Numbered from the stretch's first letter, positions 1 to 9,466 are shown. The stretch is DNA of 64,000 nucleotides from Fluctibacter halophilus (GCF_020687825.1 NZ_JAJEWP010000001.1:606078-670077), one strand, 5' to 3'. The notes: a model not told the origin generated them from the letters alone. Numbers and translations: made by a program.

Positions 1-714
1 CAGGTACAGCGGTGGCCAGTCGGTGTGCCGGATAAAGGTACTGTCTGGCAGTGCAGCAAACAGACGATGCACCCATTCGCTGACCGTATCCAGGGATTGG
101 GCGGTCAGTAAACACAGCTTCATGTTGCTGGCAACATAGTGACGTTGATGAAAAGCCCGCAGTTTATTCTGCAGGGTTTCGATGTCATCCTTGGCCAGGG
201 TTTCCAGGTTCCCGACCGAGAACTTGCTGAACGGGTGCGCCGGGTTACAGGTTTCTTTGTGGACCTGATACAGACGACGCAGATCGTCTTTTAGCTTCAG
301 TTTGAATTCTGCATCAATGGCCTGGATTTCTTTGCTTAACCGCTCAGCATCAAACAATGGCGTCATCAGCATGGCGGCCAGTTGGGCAAGGCCCAGTTCA
401 AATGCTTCGTTGGAGAGGTCAAAATGAAAGTTGGCAAACTCGGTGCCGGTCCAGGCATTGACATGACCACCGTGTGCACTGACCAGCGCATCAAACCCAT
501 TCGCCTGGGGAAAGTGTTCGTTGCCCAGAAACAACATGTGTTCGAGCAGGTGAGCCAATCCCTGGGTGTCTTCCGGATCGTAAAAATGTCCCGCGCCGAT
601 GGTCATCGATGCGGCACTTTTGTTGGCGTGCGCATCATGGATCACAACGACTTCCAGACCATTGTTCAGGACAATGTGGCGGTATTGGCGAGGATCATTG
701 TTGCTGGTTAACAA
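1..714 (-). CDS. M16 family zinc metallopeptidase (insulinase/pitrilysin type), N-terminal part
   Basis: Peptidase of the M16 family, which degrades peptides and small proteins with a single zinc ion. Only the first 238 codons lie in the window; the gene continues beyond base 1. The inverted zinc motif H55-L-L-E58-H59 is intact, and Glu136 sits 77 residues after His59, the same spacing as the third zinc ligand in pitrilysin. The start is taken as TTG at 714, preceded by AAGGAAG; an in-frame stop lies just upstream and no ATG is available. No signal peptide is visible at this start, so a cytoplasmic location is possible, although pitrilysin itself is periplasmic. It is divergent from sixA. The family is secure; the exact substrate class cannot be told from the half seen. 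Confidence 0.88.
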   Translation of the reverse strand, partial: MLTSNNDPRQYRHIVLNNGLEVVVIHDAHANKSAASMTIGAGHFYDPEDTQGLAHLLEHMLFLGNEHFPQANGFDALVSAHGGHVNAWTGTEFANFHFDLSNEAFELGLAQLAAMLMTPLFDAERLSKEIQAIDAEFKLKLKDDLRRLYQVHKETCNPAHPFSKFSVGNLETLAKDDIETLQNKLRAFHQRHYVASNMKLCLLTAQSLDTVSEWVHRLFAALPDSTFIRHTDWPPLYL

Positions 715-986
715 CCCGAAGCTTCCTTTAGACGCGACGATAAAAGTCTAGCATAACGCATATTTTGTTAGCTGTTACCTGAACTTAGTATTAATTGTTG
801 GAAAAAATCAGTGGTCGGATTTTTGCGCTGGTAAAAAGATTTACCGGTGCGATCGTGGGGGTATTTTTTCGCTGTGTTTGTGTTCACTCACACGGGTATA
901 TCACGTATGCTTTGGCACTCAGAACGCTCTGGCACGATAGACGATGTTGTCCTAGGCTGAGAGTAAGCGAACGTGAGTTGCTGTAC

Positions 987-1466
987 ATGCATATCTACAT
1001 CATGCGTCATGGTGACGCAGAGCCCAGTTTTGAGAATGATCAGGGACGACAACTGACCGAGTGGGGCCAGCATCAGGCCTGTCAGGGAGGGCGCTGGTTA
1101 AAGCGCCAGTTGCGCGAAGGTAACAGCGCGCTGTCTCTGGCCTTGGTAAGCCCCTACACCCGAGCCCAGGAAACCTACCAACAATTGACCCGGCATGTGC
1201 AGGCCGTTGAGGTTCAATCCTGTGTTGATTTGGTGCCGGGCGCAGATCCCCGCACCACCCACGATTTTCTGGATACCGTACTGGCAGACCTGGATACCAA
1301 TGCGCACGTGCTGTTGGTCAGTCATTTGCCACTGGTCAGCTACCTGCTCGATGAGTTGTGCCATCAGCATGTCAGCCTGTTGTTTGGTACCGGTGATATT
1401 GCGGTGGTGGAATATGACCTCGACAAGGGGCGCGGCACATGGCGGGAAACCTACTCGCCAGAGTGA
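987..1466 (+). CDS. sixA: Phosphohistidine phosphatase SixA
   Basis: Histidine-phosphatase superfamily protein of 159 aa, close to the usual SixA length of about 160. SixA removes phosphate from phosphohistidine, on HPt domains of phosphorelays such as ArcB and on the nitrogen PTS, in the cytoplasm. The N-terminus MHIYIMRHGDAEP carries the RHG motif with the nucleophile at His8, and a later conserved His appears in the segment LVSHLPLV. The frame is open 64 codons further upstream, but those residues look non-conserved, so the ATG at 987 next to the RHG motif is preferred. The region 715-986 between it and the divergent M16 gene should hold both promoters; I saw no strong consensus there. Confidence 0.9.
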   Translation: MHIYIMRHGDAEPSFENDQGRQLTEWGQHQACQGGRWLKRQLREGNSALSLALVSPYTRAQETYQQLTRHVQAVEVQSCVDLVPGADPRTTHDFLDTVLADLDTNAHVLLVSHLPLVSYLLDELCHQHVSLLFGTGDIAVVEYDLDKGRGTWRETYSPE

Positions 1467-1537
1467 ATTTACCCTGCTGAAAAATCCTTCAGCTTTCGTC
1501 TTGTTGTCCGATAAAGACACAAGAGGAGAGAGGTACC

Positions 1538-1723
1538 ATGTCAAGCAAAAGCCTACCGGCGTTTTTACAACAAGCGTTAGAGGATCATGTGAACGCCAAT
1601 GAGTTGTCCAATGATCCGGAATTGCAGCGCATTTTCGATCGCTTATCGCGATTGAATGACAACGTCGAAAAGATCAAACGCGACATTCTGCTAAACCGCG
1701 CAAAGCGCAATGGCATCGACTGA
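1538..1723 (+). CDS. Small conserved-looking protein, unknown function
   Basis: A 61-aa, charged, largely helical protein with a good ribosome binding site (AGAGGAGAG) shortly before the ATG. I do not recognise a family. The second half (RIFDRLSRLNDNVEKIKRD) has heptad-like spacing of hydrophobic residues and could form a short coiled coil, which would suit a protein-protein adaptor. There is no signal peptide or membrane segment. Its stop codon abuts the stop of the opposing yfjD gene with no bases between, so it has no room for its own terminator. It lies 71 bp after sixA and could be co-transcribed with it. Confidence 0.6.
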   Translation: MSSKSLPAFLQQALEDHVNANELSNDPELQRIFDRLSRLNDNVEKIKRDILLNRAKRNGID

Positions 1724-3019
1724 TCAGTTGTCAGTCGTGTCCGTTGATGGTGTCACGTAATAATCGGGCATAACGCGCACGGTTTTTACCATGTTGTCTT
1801 TGATTTCGACGATTTCTATCGGGTAACCGGCGACCCGCAGACTGATGTTGGCATCCGGGATGTCTTCAAGGTGCTCCAGGATCAACCCATTCAGGGTCTT
1901 GGGACCTTCGGTGGGGAACTGCCAGTCCATTTCCTTGTTCAATTCACGAATGTTGGCGCTGCCATCCACCAACACCGAACCGTCCTGCTGAATATGGGCT
2001 TCTTTGGAATGATCCGGCAGCATGCTGGTGGTGAAATCACCGATGATTTCTTCGAGGATGTCTTCCAGCGTTACCAGCCCCTGAATATCGCCATATTCAT
2101 CCACCACCAGGCCAATACGCTCTTTGGAGGCCTGAAACTTGTACATTAGCGTGTGCAGTGGCGTGGATTCAGGGGTGTAATAGATCTCCCGCACGGCGCG
2201 CAGCAAACTGGCTTTGGTGAACTGGTCTTTAGATAACAGCCGCAGGGCATCGCGGACGTGTACGAAGCCCACCGCATCATCAATCGAATCCCGGTACAGC
2301 AAAACGCGGGTATGCTGGGCGTTTACCAGCTGTCTCTGAATGTCTTTCCAGTCATCATTAATGTCAATGGCCACGATATCGGTACGGGGGACCATGATGT
2401 CTTCTGCGGTGACCTGCTCCAGATCCAGAATACTGACCAGCATGTCCTGGTGCTTCTTGGGTATCAGCGCGCCCGCTTCGTACACCACGGTACGCAATTC
2501 TTCTCGGCTGAGGTTTTGTTCGTCGTTACCCATCGGGTTGATGCGTAGCAGCTTCAACAGGCTGTTACAGATGCCGTTCAGCAGCCATACGAAAGGGTAC
2601 AGTATGGTCAGCATGGGCAGCAGGATAAAGGAGCTCGGAAAGGAGATATGCTCAGGATAAAGGGCGGCCAGCGTTTTGGGTGTAACTTCGGCAAAAATCA
2701 GGATCACAAAGGTCAGTCCAAACGTCACCACCACAGGTCCCCACACATCGCCGAATAAGCGTACACACAGGTACGTGGCGATCATCGTTGCGGCAATGTT
2801 GACCAGGTTGTTGCCAATCAGGATCAGACCAATCAGCCGATCGGGGCGTTGCAACAAGCGTGCGACACGTCCGGCACCGCGATGTCCTTCGTTTTCAAGG
2901 TGTTTGAGACGATACCGGTTGATCGACATCATGCCGGTTTCAGAACTGGAAAAATACGCCGAGAGCAGAATCAGGATTGCGAGTAACAGGAATAATGTTC
3001 CCGTCGATATGTCGTCCAA
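1724..3019 (-). CDS. yfjD: CNNM/CorC-type membrane protein with CBS pair (YfjD)
   Basis: Inner-membrane protein of the CNNM/CorB family, 431 aa, matching E. coli YfjD in length and layout. Order of parts: a DUF21/CNNM membrane domain (about 1-170; the first helix contains SAYFSSSETGMMSINRYRLKHLE), a cytoplasmic CBS-domain pair (about 195-325, including VVDEYGDIQGLVTLEDILEEIIGDF), and a C-terminal CorC_HlyC domain (about 340-420). The family is linked to Mg2+/Co2+ resistance or efflux; transport by this protein is inferred from the family only. It lies downstream of ypjD in the same direction with an 88-bp gap, an order shared with enterobacteria. Confidence 0.92.
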   Translation of the reverse strand: MDDISTGTLFLLLAILILLSAYFSSSETGMMSINRYRLKHLENEGHRGAGRVARLLQRPDRLIGLILIGNNLVNIAATMIATYLCVRLFGDVWGPVVVTFGLTFVILIFAEVTPKTLAALYPEHISFPSSFILLPMLTILYPFVWLLNGICNSLLKLLRINPMGNDEQNLSREELRTVVYEAGALIPKKHQDMLVSILDLEQVTAEDIMVPRTDIVAIDINDDWKDIQRQLVNAQHTRVLLYRDSIDDAVGFVHVRDALRLLSKDQFTKASLLRAVREIYYTPESTPLHTLMYKFQASKERIGLVVDEYGDIQGLVTLEDILEEIIGDFTTSMLPDHSKEAHIQQDGSVLVDGSANIRELNKEMDWQFPTEGPKTLNGLILEHLEDIPDANISLRVAGYPIEIVEIKDNMVKTVRVMPDYYVTPSTDTTDN

Positions 3020-3107
3020 CTAGGGATCCTTTGGGTTATTAATCAGGACTAAGACAGCCAGAATTTACGTGCTATGGCGGCGACTTGCAAGTTTTGCATG
3101 GTCAAAC

Positions 3108-3899
3108 TTAGCCGCCCAGCAGGATGTCTTTGACGAATCGGCTGCCGAAGTAAGCCAGTGTCAGCAGGACAGATCCGGTAATTGTCGCTGTGATCACCGG
3201 CTTGCCGCGCCAGCCCAATCGTTGATGGCCAACCAGCACAATCACGTAGATAAGCCAGGCCAGCAGCGACAACACGGTTTTATGGGCTTGTTGGGTGGCG
3301 AACATGTTGTCGAGGAACACAAAGCCACTGATCAGTGACAGGGTCAGCAATGCGGTGCCGGTGACCAACAACTTGAAAAAGATGCTTTCTACCATCATTA
3401 AAGGTGGCAGGGGGGAATTCAGCAATGAGGCTTGTTTCTGTTTCAGCCGCTGATTGATGTAGGCCAGTTGCAGCGCGTATAGCAGCGCAATCATCAATAT
3501 CCCATAAGCAAACAACGCCAGGGTAATGTGGATCAGCAAGGCTGGCTGAATGTCGATGTGCATGATGTGGGTGACCGGGATCAACAGGTTGATCAGCACT
3601 ACCAACGCGGCGAAGCCGAGTACCACCGGCAGTAACAGCAGGTTCGGCATCCATAACGAGGCGGCAGTCATGGACAGGGCAATCAACCAGGCGATCAATG
3701 ACGCAACATTGGTGAAGCTCATGTTCTGGCCGGGTTCAAGCAAAATGCCCTGGGTCAGCAGACTCAGGTGTAACCCCATGGCAAAGATAGCCAACACGGC
3801 CGCTACGCGATGATCGGGGCCTTGTTGGTGCAGCAGGCGACGACCAATCATTAACGCCGCGAGCAGGTACATGACGACAGTGCTGAGGGCGAGGATCAT
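3108..3899 (-). CDS. ypjD: Inner membrane protein YpjD (cytochrome c assembly/CcsA-like family)
   Basis: A 263-aa protein made almost entirely of hydrophobic segments, consistent with about eight membrane helices. It belongs to the CcmC/CcsA/HemX-like superfamily, whose better-known members bring haem to cytochrome c assembly; the role of YpjD itself is not settled. The C-terminal region, with WRGKPVITATITGSVLLTLAYF, is the recognisable family part. The gene is divergent from ffh with about 240 bp between them, as in E. coli and relatives, and precedes yfjD on the minus strand. The start ATG at 3899 leads straight into a membrane helix. Confidence 0.85.
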   Translation of the reverse strand: MILALSTVVMYLLAALMIGRRLLHQQGPDHRVAAVLAIFAMGLHLSLLTQGILLEPGQNMSFTNVASLIAWLIALSMTAASLWMPNLLLLPVVLGFAALVVLINLLIPVTHIMHIDIQPALLIHITLALFAYGILMIALLYALQLAYINQRLKQKQASLLNSPLPPLMMVESIFFKLLVTGTALLTLSLISGFVFLDNMFATQQAHKTVLSLLAWLIYVIVLVGHQRLGWRGKPVITATITGSVLLTLAYFGSRFVKDILLGG

Positions 3900-4141
3900 G
3901 CCGGACTCCGTGTAGTGCTGTGATCAGACCAGGGTAACACCCTTGAGGATGTCGCTCTCTGGATTGCAAAGGGTAGAATTATCATCGGTTTAGTATATCG
4001 ACTCCGTGTCACTTTGAGTACTGTTGCGGTGTAAATAGTCGGCAACACTGTGTGCGGATAGTTGCATCGGGATGGTTCTTATCCCTACCGTGATCCGTTA
4101 TACTGCGCCAGTTTAAACAAATACAACGTGAAGAAAAGACT

Positions 4142-5521
4142 ATGTTTGAGAATCTGACCGAACGACTGGGTAAAACGTTACGCGATATCAGCGGACGTGG
4201 TCGCCTGACCGAGGACAACATCAAGGATACCCTGCGAGAAGTGCGCATGGCGTTGCTTGAGGCCGACGTGGCATTGCCCGTTGTGCGTGAGTTTGTTGCC
4301 CAGGTAAAAGAGCGGGCAGTAGGCACCGAGGTCAGCAAGAGCCTGAAACCGGGACAGGTTTTCATCAAGATTGTTCAGTCTGAACTGGAAGCGGTGATGG
4401 GGGAGGCCAATGAGCGCCTGAACCTGGCATCGCAACCGCCGGCCGTGGTCATGATGGCAGGTCTGCAAGGTGCGGGTAAAACCACCAGTGTGGGTAAGCT
4501 GGCCAAATACCTGCGTGAGCGGGAAAAGAAAAAGGTCATGGTGGTCAGTGCCGACGTGTATCGTCCGGCGGCGATAAAACAGCTCGAAACCCTGGCTGAA
4601 GAAGTGGGGGTCGAATGCTACCCGTCGACCGTGATGCAAAAGCCGGTCGATATTGTCAACGGCGCGATTGAGCATGCCCGCAAGCAGTTCTTCGATGTGC
4701 TGCTGGTGGATACAGCCGGTCGTTTGCACGTCGACAATGACATGATGGACGAAATCAAAGCCCTGCATGCGGCGGTGAAGCCGGTCGAAACCCTGTTTGT
4801 GGTGGATGCCATGACCGGTCAGGATGCTGCCAATACTGCCAAGGCGTTTGGTGACGCGCTGCCACTGACCGGGGTGATCCTGACCAAAGCAGACGGTGAT
4901 GCCCGTGGTGGTGCGGCACTGTCGGTGCGCAAGATCACCGGCAAGCCAATTAAATTCATGGGGATGGGCGAAAAAGTCGATGCATTGGAGCCGTTCCATC
5001 CAGACCGTGTTGCTTCCCGTATCCTCGGCATGGGTGATGTACTTAGCCTGATCGAAGAAGTTGAGCGCAAAGTCGACAAAGACAAAGCCCAGAAGCTGGC
5101 CAAGAAAGTCCAGAAAGGCAAAGGTTTTGATCTGCAGGACTTCAAAGAGCAGTTGGAGCAGATGCGCAACATGGGTGGCATGATGGGCATGCTGGACAAA
5201 CTGCCCGGCATGGGCAACATGTCTGCACAAATCAAAGACAAAGCCAATGACAAGCAGTTTAACCAGATGGAAGCCATCATTAACTCCATGACACCGGCTG
5301 AGCGTCAGCGTCCCGATATCATAAAAGGGTCACGCAAGAAGCGCATTGCGGCGGGATCAGGTACACAAATTCAGGATGTGAACCGGTTGCTGAAGCAGTT
5401 CATGCAGATGCAGAAAATGATGAAAAAAATGTCCGGTGGGGGCATGAAGAAAATGATGCGCAATATGAAAGGCATGATGCCCCCTGGCGGCATGGGTGGG
5501 ATGTTTCCCCCGGGACGTTAG
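4142..5521 (+). CDS. ffh: Signal recognition particle protein Ffh (SRP54)
   Basis: GTPase of the signal recognition particle, which binds 4.5S RNA and signal sequences of nascent inner-membrane proteins and delivers them to FtsY and SecYEG. The protein has 459 aa, near the usual 450. The N domain is at about 1-85; the G domain carries the P-loop GLQGAGKTT at about 109-117, DTAGR and TKADGDARGG; the methionine-rich M domain runs from about 300, ending in MKKMMRNMKGMMPPGGMGG. The ATG at 4142 follows the AAGAAAAGA stretch. A possible -10 (TATACT, 4099-4104) lies upstream with only a weak -35. A terminator follows at 5550. Confidence 0.97.
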   Translation: MFENLTERLGKTLRDISGRGRLTEDNIKDTLREVRMALLEADVALPVVREFVAQVKERAVGTEVSKSLKPGQVFIKIVQSELEAVMGEANERLNLASQPPAVVMMAGLQGAGKTTSVGKLAKYLREREKKKVMVVSADVYRPAAIKQLETLAEEVGVECYPSTVMQKPVDIVNGAIEHARKQFFDVLLVDTAGRLHVDNDMMDEIKALHAAVKPVETLFVVDAMTGQDAANTAKAFGDALPLTGVILTKADGDARGGAALSVRKITGKPIKFMGMGEKVDALEPFHPDRVASRILGMGDVLSLIEEVERKVDKDKAQKLAKKVQKGKGFDLQDFKEQLEQMRNMGGMMGMLDKLPGMGNMSAQIKDKANDKQFNQMEAIINSMTPAERQRPDIIKGSRKKRIAAGSGTQIQDVNRLLKQFMQMQKMMKKMSGGGMKKMMRNMKGMMPPGGMGGMFPPGR

Positions 5522-5549
5522 TCCGTCGCTGTAAAACACCGCTAATTAA

Positions 5550-5573
5550 AAACCGCCGAACGGCGGTTTTTTT
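5550..5573 (+). terminator. Rho-independent terminator after ffh
   Basis: Inverted repeat AACCGCC-GAAC-GGCGGTT followed by an uninterrupted T run, 29 bp after the ffh stop codon. Confidence 0.9.
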
Positions 5574-5650
5574 ATGCTTGCAAGCCTTAACTCATTGTAT
5601 TTCCACGGCTTGAACTATACTTGCTGGGAACACACAACGAGGACGCAATC

Positions 5651-6844
5651 ATGAATAAACGTCGTACGGCGTTGCTGGTGTCAGCCCTTTGTCTGACACT
5701 TCCGGCATCGGCCAATACATCGGATTTTCATTTTTCGGGGTTCGCAAGTCTGGTTGGCGGTACTGTACTGGATGGCGATGGTTACTGGGCCCGACTGCCC
5801 GAGGGGGCCGGTCAGTATGACGGCGGATTGGAACTACAGACGGAATCCCGGTTGGGGTTGCAGGCCCGTTACAAAGCCACTCAGGAGTTATCCGTCACCG
5901 GCCAGGTGATGTTTCGTGGGATCAATGACTTTGAACCCAAGATGGAGTGGCTGTATGCCACCTACTATGCCACCCCGGATTTAAGCATTAATGTGGGGCG
6001 GATGCGCCTGCCGGTCTACCACTATTCGGATTACATGGATGTGGGGATTGCCTATCCGTGGCTGCGGGTGCCTTCCGATGCCTATTCACTGGCGGTGACT
6101 AACTATCACGGTGTGGCGCTGCGATATGGCTGGGATTGGGATATCGGTACCACCACGTTCAAGTTGTATGCCGGTCAGCAGAATACCGATCCGAACGATT
6201 TGATCACCACCATTGAGCAATACAAAACCGAGCAGTTGTACAATCAGAGTGGCCAGTTCACGGGGGTTCGGGGTATTCGTACCACCAAAGACTACGAGGA
6301 CATGAAAGGGATTGTCATCGATACGCAAATTGACTGGTTCAACCTGCGTCTGTCGTTTTTAGACGGTAAGGAAAAGTTCACCTTCTATGCCGAAGGGGAC
6401 TATCCGTCCACACCCTTGTTCGGTGGCACCTGGGCCGACACCCGGTTTGTCGATGTGTCGGTGTCGATGGACTACAACGGCGTGTTTGCCATCGCTGAAT
6501 GGAATGACTACGACACCATCTATACCTCATGGTTTACATCGTTAGCGTATACCACCGGTAAATGGACACCGTACATCTTCTATTCGGAGTTTGAAGGTAC
6601 GTTACGTTTCATTGCGCCGGGCGGTATTACCGCAGGGTTTGAAGACGGTGTGACCGGTTCTCTGGATGATGCCTACAACTCGATTGGTATCGGCGTACGT
6701 TACAACATCAATCCGCGCACCGCGATCAAAGCGGAAATTACCGACTTTAACGACGATGGTGATGCGGCCGTGTTTATCGACGAAGACCGTGACGGTCGAA
6801 CCGATGCTACTGCGTTCGCCGTGTCGCTGGATATCGCGTTTTAA
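5651..6844 (+). CDS. Porin-like outer-membrane beta-barrel protein
   Basis: A 397-aa protein with a clear Sec signal peptide (MNKRRTALLVSALCLTLPASA, cleavage near residue 21) followed by alternating aromatic/hydrophobic beta strands and a C-terminal strand ending in AF (FAVSLDIAF). It resembles unclassified porins of marine gammaproteobacteria that sit beside a short phosphate-binding-like protein. The ATG at 5651 is chosen over one 30 bp upstream because it is preceded by GAGG and begins a proper signal peptide. The PBP-like gene starts 11 bp after its stop, so the two form an operon. The solute is unknown. A short acidic segment near the C-terminus (INDDGDAAVFIDEDRDGR type) could bind divalent cations. 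Confidence 0.7.
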   Translation: MNKRRTALLVSALCLTLPASANTSDFHFSGFASLVGGTVLDGDGYWARLPEGAGQYDGGLELQTESRLGLQARYKATQELSVTGQVMFRGINDFEPKMEWLYATYYATPDLSINVGRMRLPVYHYSDYMDVGIAYPWLRVPSDAYSLAVTNYHGVALRYGWDWDIGTTTFKLYAGQQNTDPNDLITTIEQYKTEQLYNQSGQFTGVRGIRTTKDYEDMKGIVIDTQIDWFNLRLSFLDGKEKFTFYAEGDYPSTPLFGGTWADTRFVDVSVSMDYNGVFAIAEWNDYDTIYTSWFTSLAYTTGKWTPYIFYSEFEGTLRFIAPGGITAGFEDGVTGSLDDAYNSIGIGVRYNINPRTAIKAEITDFNDDGDAAVFIDEDRDGRTDATAFAVSLDIAF

Positions 6845-6855
6845 GGAGAACAGTC

Positions 6856-7266
6856 ATGAAAACTTTACTTGTTATGATGGCTTGTCTGTTGTGCGCGTCG
6901 CCAGCGTTTGCGGGCTATGTGGTGATCGTGAATGCGGGCAACGGTGCTGAGGTGTCGATGAGCGATGTGAAAAAGATATACCTCGGTAAAAAGGGCGCCT
7001 TCAGCAATGGTGAAAATGCCATCCCGATCACCTTGAGCGAAGGAGATGCGGTGCGTGGTCAGTTCAATGACGGTGTGCTGAATAAAAACGAAGGGCAGTA
7101 TGTGGCGTACTGGTCAAAAATGGTGTTTACCGGCAACGGGGTTCCTCCACGAGAAGTGGCGACCATGCAAGAGGTCAAAGATTTGGTCGCCAAGAACCCT
7201 TCCACCATTGGCTTTATTGACGAATCCCTGGTGGATGGGTCGGTCAAGGTTGTAGGCTCGTTCTGA
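6856..7266 (+). CDS. Short periplasmic PstS-like (PBP-like) protein
   Basis: A 136-aa protein with a signal peptide (about 1-19, ending in SPAFA). The mature part resembles one lobe of the phosphate-binding PstS family: a YLGKK segment, a mid-region with FNDGVLN, WSKMVFTG and PPREVAT, then NPSTIGFIDESLV. At about half the length of PstS it probably lacks the full two-lobe binding cleft. Proteins of this type usually accompany a porin and sometimes a sensor kinase; here the porin is directly upstream and no kinase is near. AAGGAG precedes the ATG. A role in anion sensing or handing solute to the barrel is inference only. Confidence 0.72.
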   Translation: MKTLLVMMACLLCASPAFAGYVVIVNAGNGAEVSMSDVKKIYLGKKGAFSNGENAIPITLSEGDAVRGQFNDGVLNKNEGQYVAYWSKMVFTGNGVPPREVATMQEVKDLVAKNPSTIGFIDESLVDGSVKVVGSF

Positions 7267-7291
7267 TCGCTGCCGTCAGTGATACATGATA

Positions 7292-7317
7292 AAGCCGGCC
7301 ACAGGGCCGGCTTTTTT
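7292..7317 (+). terminator. Rho-independent terminator after the porin operon
   Basis: AAGCCGGCC and GGCCGGCTT form a stem with a short loop and a run of T residues, 26 bp after the stop of the PBP-like gene. Confidence 0.9.
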
Positions 7318-7338
7318 CAAGCCATTTGTGTATTTCAC

Positions 7339-7366
7339 TTGCAATCCCTTGTCATATCCGTATAAT
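7339..7366 (+). promoter_or_regulatory. Sigma-70 promoter of the rpsP operon
   Basis: TTGCAA at 7339-7344, a 16-bp spacer, and a perfect TATAAT at 7361-7366, 80 bp before rpsP. A small leader hairpin TGGCAC-TC-GTGCCA follows at 7383-7396 within the expected 5' UTR. Confidence 0.75.
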
Positions 7367-7446
7367 TCCGCGGCCTTTTATCTGGCACTCGTGCCAAATA
7401 AGGGCATTAAGTTAACAGTAACGCTACAACGAGTTTGAGGCATTTT

Positions 7447-7698
7447 ATGGTTACTATTCGTTTACAGCGTGGTGGCGCTAAAAAGCGTCCATTTTATCAA
7501 GTAGTGGTTGCAGACAGCCGTCGTGCACGTAACGGTCGTTTCATTGAAAACGTAGGTTTCTTCAACCCAACTGCACAAGGCCAGGCAGAACGTCTGCGTT
7601 TGGACCTTGAGCGTGTTGAACACTGGGTAGGACAAGGTGCAGGCCTTTCTGACCGTGTTGCAAGCTTGGTTAAAGAAGCGAAAAAAGCAGCGGCATAA
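7447..7698 (+). CDS. rpsP: 30S ribosomal protein S16
   Basis: Ribosomal protein bS16, 83 aa, assembling into the 30S body. The N-terminus [25 protein letters not shown] is the family signature. An in-frame ATG 12 bp upstream (MRHF) is rejected because the conserved protein begins at MVTIRL and GAGTTTGAGG lies at suitable distance. First gene of rpsP-rimM-trmD-rplS, the standard order in gammaproteobacteria. Codon choice is more biased than in its neighbours, as expected for a highly expressed ribosomal gene. Confidence 0.97.
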   Translation: MVTIRLQRGGAKKRPFYQVVVADSRRARNGRFIENVGFFNPTAQGQAERLRLDLERVEHWVGQGAGLSDRVASLVKEAKKAAA

Positions 7699-7723
7699 GC
7701 CCTGCGACACGATTGAGGTATAG

Positions 7724-8248
7724 ATGAGTCAAGCGTCTGACACTGTTGTGATTGGCAAAATCGGTGCACCTTATGGTGTTAAAGGTTGGGTCAAAATCAA
7801 CAGCTATACCGACCAGCGTGAAGGTGTTTTTGACTACTCACCGTGGTTGGTGGGGGAAAACGGTCAGGAGTACCGGGTTGACCACTGGAAAACGCACAGC
7901 AAGAGCGTCGTTGCGAAACTGGAAGGGGTGGACAATCGGGATCAGGCAGACAGCCTGAAAAATCTCGATATTGCCATTAAAGCGTCACAGCTGCCTCAAC
8001 TGGCCGACGATGAATATTACTGGCGTGATCTGGTCGGCATGCAGGTGGTAACTGAAAACGGTTACGATCTGGGTGTGGTGAAAGACATGTTCGAAACGGG
8101 GGCCAACGATGTCATGTTGGTCAAAGCCAAGTCGAATGATGCTTTCGGTCAAAAAGAACGTATGCTGCCTTTTTTGTTTGATCAGGTGATTAAACACGTG
8201 GACAAACAACAAAAGGTCATCAAGGTAGACTGGGATCCGGGGTTTTAA
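7724..8248 (+). CDS. rimM: Ribosome maturation factor RimM
   Basis: RimM, 174 aa, binds S19 and helps mature the 3' domain of 16S rRNA and the 30S head. The N-terminal RimM domain begins [22 protein letters not shown]; a C-terminal PRC-barrel contains [22 protein letters not shown]. It lies 25 bp after rpsP, and its stop overlaps the start of trmD by one base (TAATG), which implies translational coupling. Confidence 0.96.
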   Translation: MSQASDTVVIGKIGAPYGVKGWVKINSYTDQREGVFDYSPWLVGENGQEYRVDHWKTHSKSVVAKLEGVDNRDQADSLKNLDIAIKASQLPQLADDEYYWRDLVGMQVVTENGYDLGVVKDMFETGANDVMLVKAKSNDAFGQKERMLPFLFDQVIKHVDKQQKVIKVDWDPGF

Positions 8249-9027
8249 TGACCTCGACATCGCCGCAGTGTCGTCACCAATTTAGTGTGGTGACATTGTT
8301 TCCGGACCTGTTTACACCGTTTGTAGAGCAAGGGGTGTTCGGACGGGCCGTGAAGAGCGGGCTGATTGACGTGAAGTGCTTTAATCCAAGGGACTTCACC
8401 CATGACAAGCACCGTACGGTGGATGACCGACCTTATGGCGGTGGCCCGGGTATGTTGATGATGGTGCAGCCGTTAACTGACGCAATCCATGCGGCCAAAG
8501 CGGCGGCAGGGAAACAGTCCAAAGTGGTGTATTTGTCACCTCAAGGACGCAAGCTGGACCAGCAAGGGGTTCAGGAATTGTCACAGTGTGACAGCCTGAT
8601 CCTGGTGGCGGGCCGATACGAAGGTATCGACGAGCGGGTCATTCAGGCCGAAGTGGACGAAGAGTGGTCAATTGGCGACTACGTCCTCAGTGGCGGTGAA
8701 CTCCCGGCGTTGATCCTGATGGACGCCATTTCCCGGTTTATACCCGGTGTGTTGGGGCATGAAATGTCAGCGGAACAAGATTCCTTTACGGATGGTCTGT
8801 TGGATTGCCCACACTATACACGCCCGGAAACCTTAAACGGGGAGCAGGTGCCGCCGGTGTTATTGAGTGGCAACCACGAAAAAATTAGGCAGTGGCGGTT
8901 AAAGCAATCGCTGGGGAGAACCTGGCAGCGTCGCCCTGAGTTATTAAACGACCTAGCTCTGACTGAGGAGCAACGCCGTTTGTTGAACGAGTTTCAGCAA
9001 GAGGCGGTGCAGCAAGATGACAGTTAA
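8248..9027 (+). CDS. trmD: tRNA (guanine37-N1)-methyltransferase TrmD
   Basis: SAM-dependent enzyme methylating G37 next to the anticodon, preventing frameshifts. 259 aa. The SPOUT trefoil-knot segment is present ([13 protein letters not shown] and [19 protein letters not shown]), as is the N-terminal VVTLFPDLF. The start ATG overlaps the rimM stop by one base. The ten extra N-terminal residues before FSVVTLFP are unusual in length but follow from that overlap. Ends 19 bp before rplS. Confidence 0.97.
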   Translation: MTSTSPQCRHQFSVVTLFPDLFTPFVEQGVFGRAVKSGLIDVKCFNPRDFTHDKHRTVDDRPYGGGPGMLMMVQPLTDAIHAAKAAAGKQSKVVYLSPQGRKLDQQGVQELSQCDSLILVAGRYEGIDERVIQAEVDEEWSIGDYVLSGGELPALILMDAISRFIPGVLGHEMSAEQDSFTDGLLDCPHYTRPETLNGEQVPPVLLSGNHEKIRQWRLKQSLGRTWQRRPELLNDLALTEEQRRLLNEFQQEAVQQDDS

Positions 9028-9046
9028 TCTAGGATGAGAGGTTCTG

Positions 9047-9406
9047 ATGAGCAAAGTCAATCAAGATATCATCAAAAAAATCGAACAAGCCCAGCTGAAA
9101 ACCGATTTGCCAACATTTGGCCCCGGTGACACAGTTGTGGTGAAAGTACGCGTTAAAGAAGGCGAAAAAGAGCGTCTTCAGGCATATGAAGGCGTTGTGA
9201 TCGCCAAGCGTAACCGTGGCCTGCACTCTGCATTCACAGTACGTAAGATCTCCAGCGGCGAAGGTGTTGAGCGTGTATTCCAAACGCACAGCCCAGCTAT
9301 CGATTCTATCGAAGTGAAACGCCGTGGTGCAGTACGTCGTGCTAAGCTTTACTTCTTGCGTGAGCGTTCAGGTAAATCTGCACGTATCAAAGAGAAGCTT
9401 AACTAA
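9047..9406 (+). CDS. rplS: 50S ribosomal protein L19
   Basis: Ribosomal protein bL19, 119 aa, at the 30S-50S interface. Recognised by [32 protein letters not shown] and the C-terminal [31 protein letters not shown] precedes the ATG. Last gene of the operon; a terminator follows. Confidence 0.97.
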   Translation: MSKVNQDIIKKIEQAQLKTDLPTFGPGDTVVVKVRVKEGEKERLQAYEGVVIAKRNRGLHSAFTVRKISSGEGVERVFQTHSPAIDSIEVKRRGAVRRAKLYFLRERSGKSARIKEKLN

Positions 9407-9441
9407 GAGTTTAATTCCTGCGTTATTGTTAACTTGTGAAG

Positions 9442-9466
9442 AACCCGCCAAATGGCGGGTTTTTTA
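9442..9466 (+). terminator. Rho-independent terminator of the rpsP operon
   Basis: AACCCGCCA-AA-TGGCGGGTT with a T run, 35 bp after the rplS stop. Confidence 0.92.

Noticed and set aside
4178..5230. Long open frame (350 codons) antisense to ffh
   Set aside because: It lies wholly within ffh, has a composition typical of reverse-frame translation (His/Gln/Phe-rich) and no ribosome site; ffh is certain.
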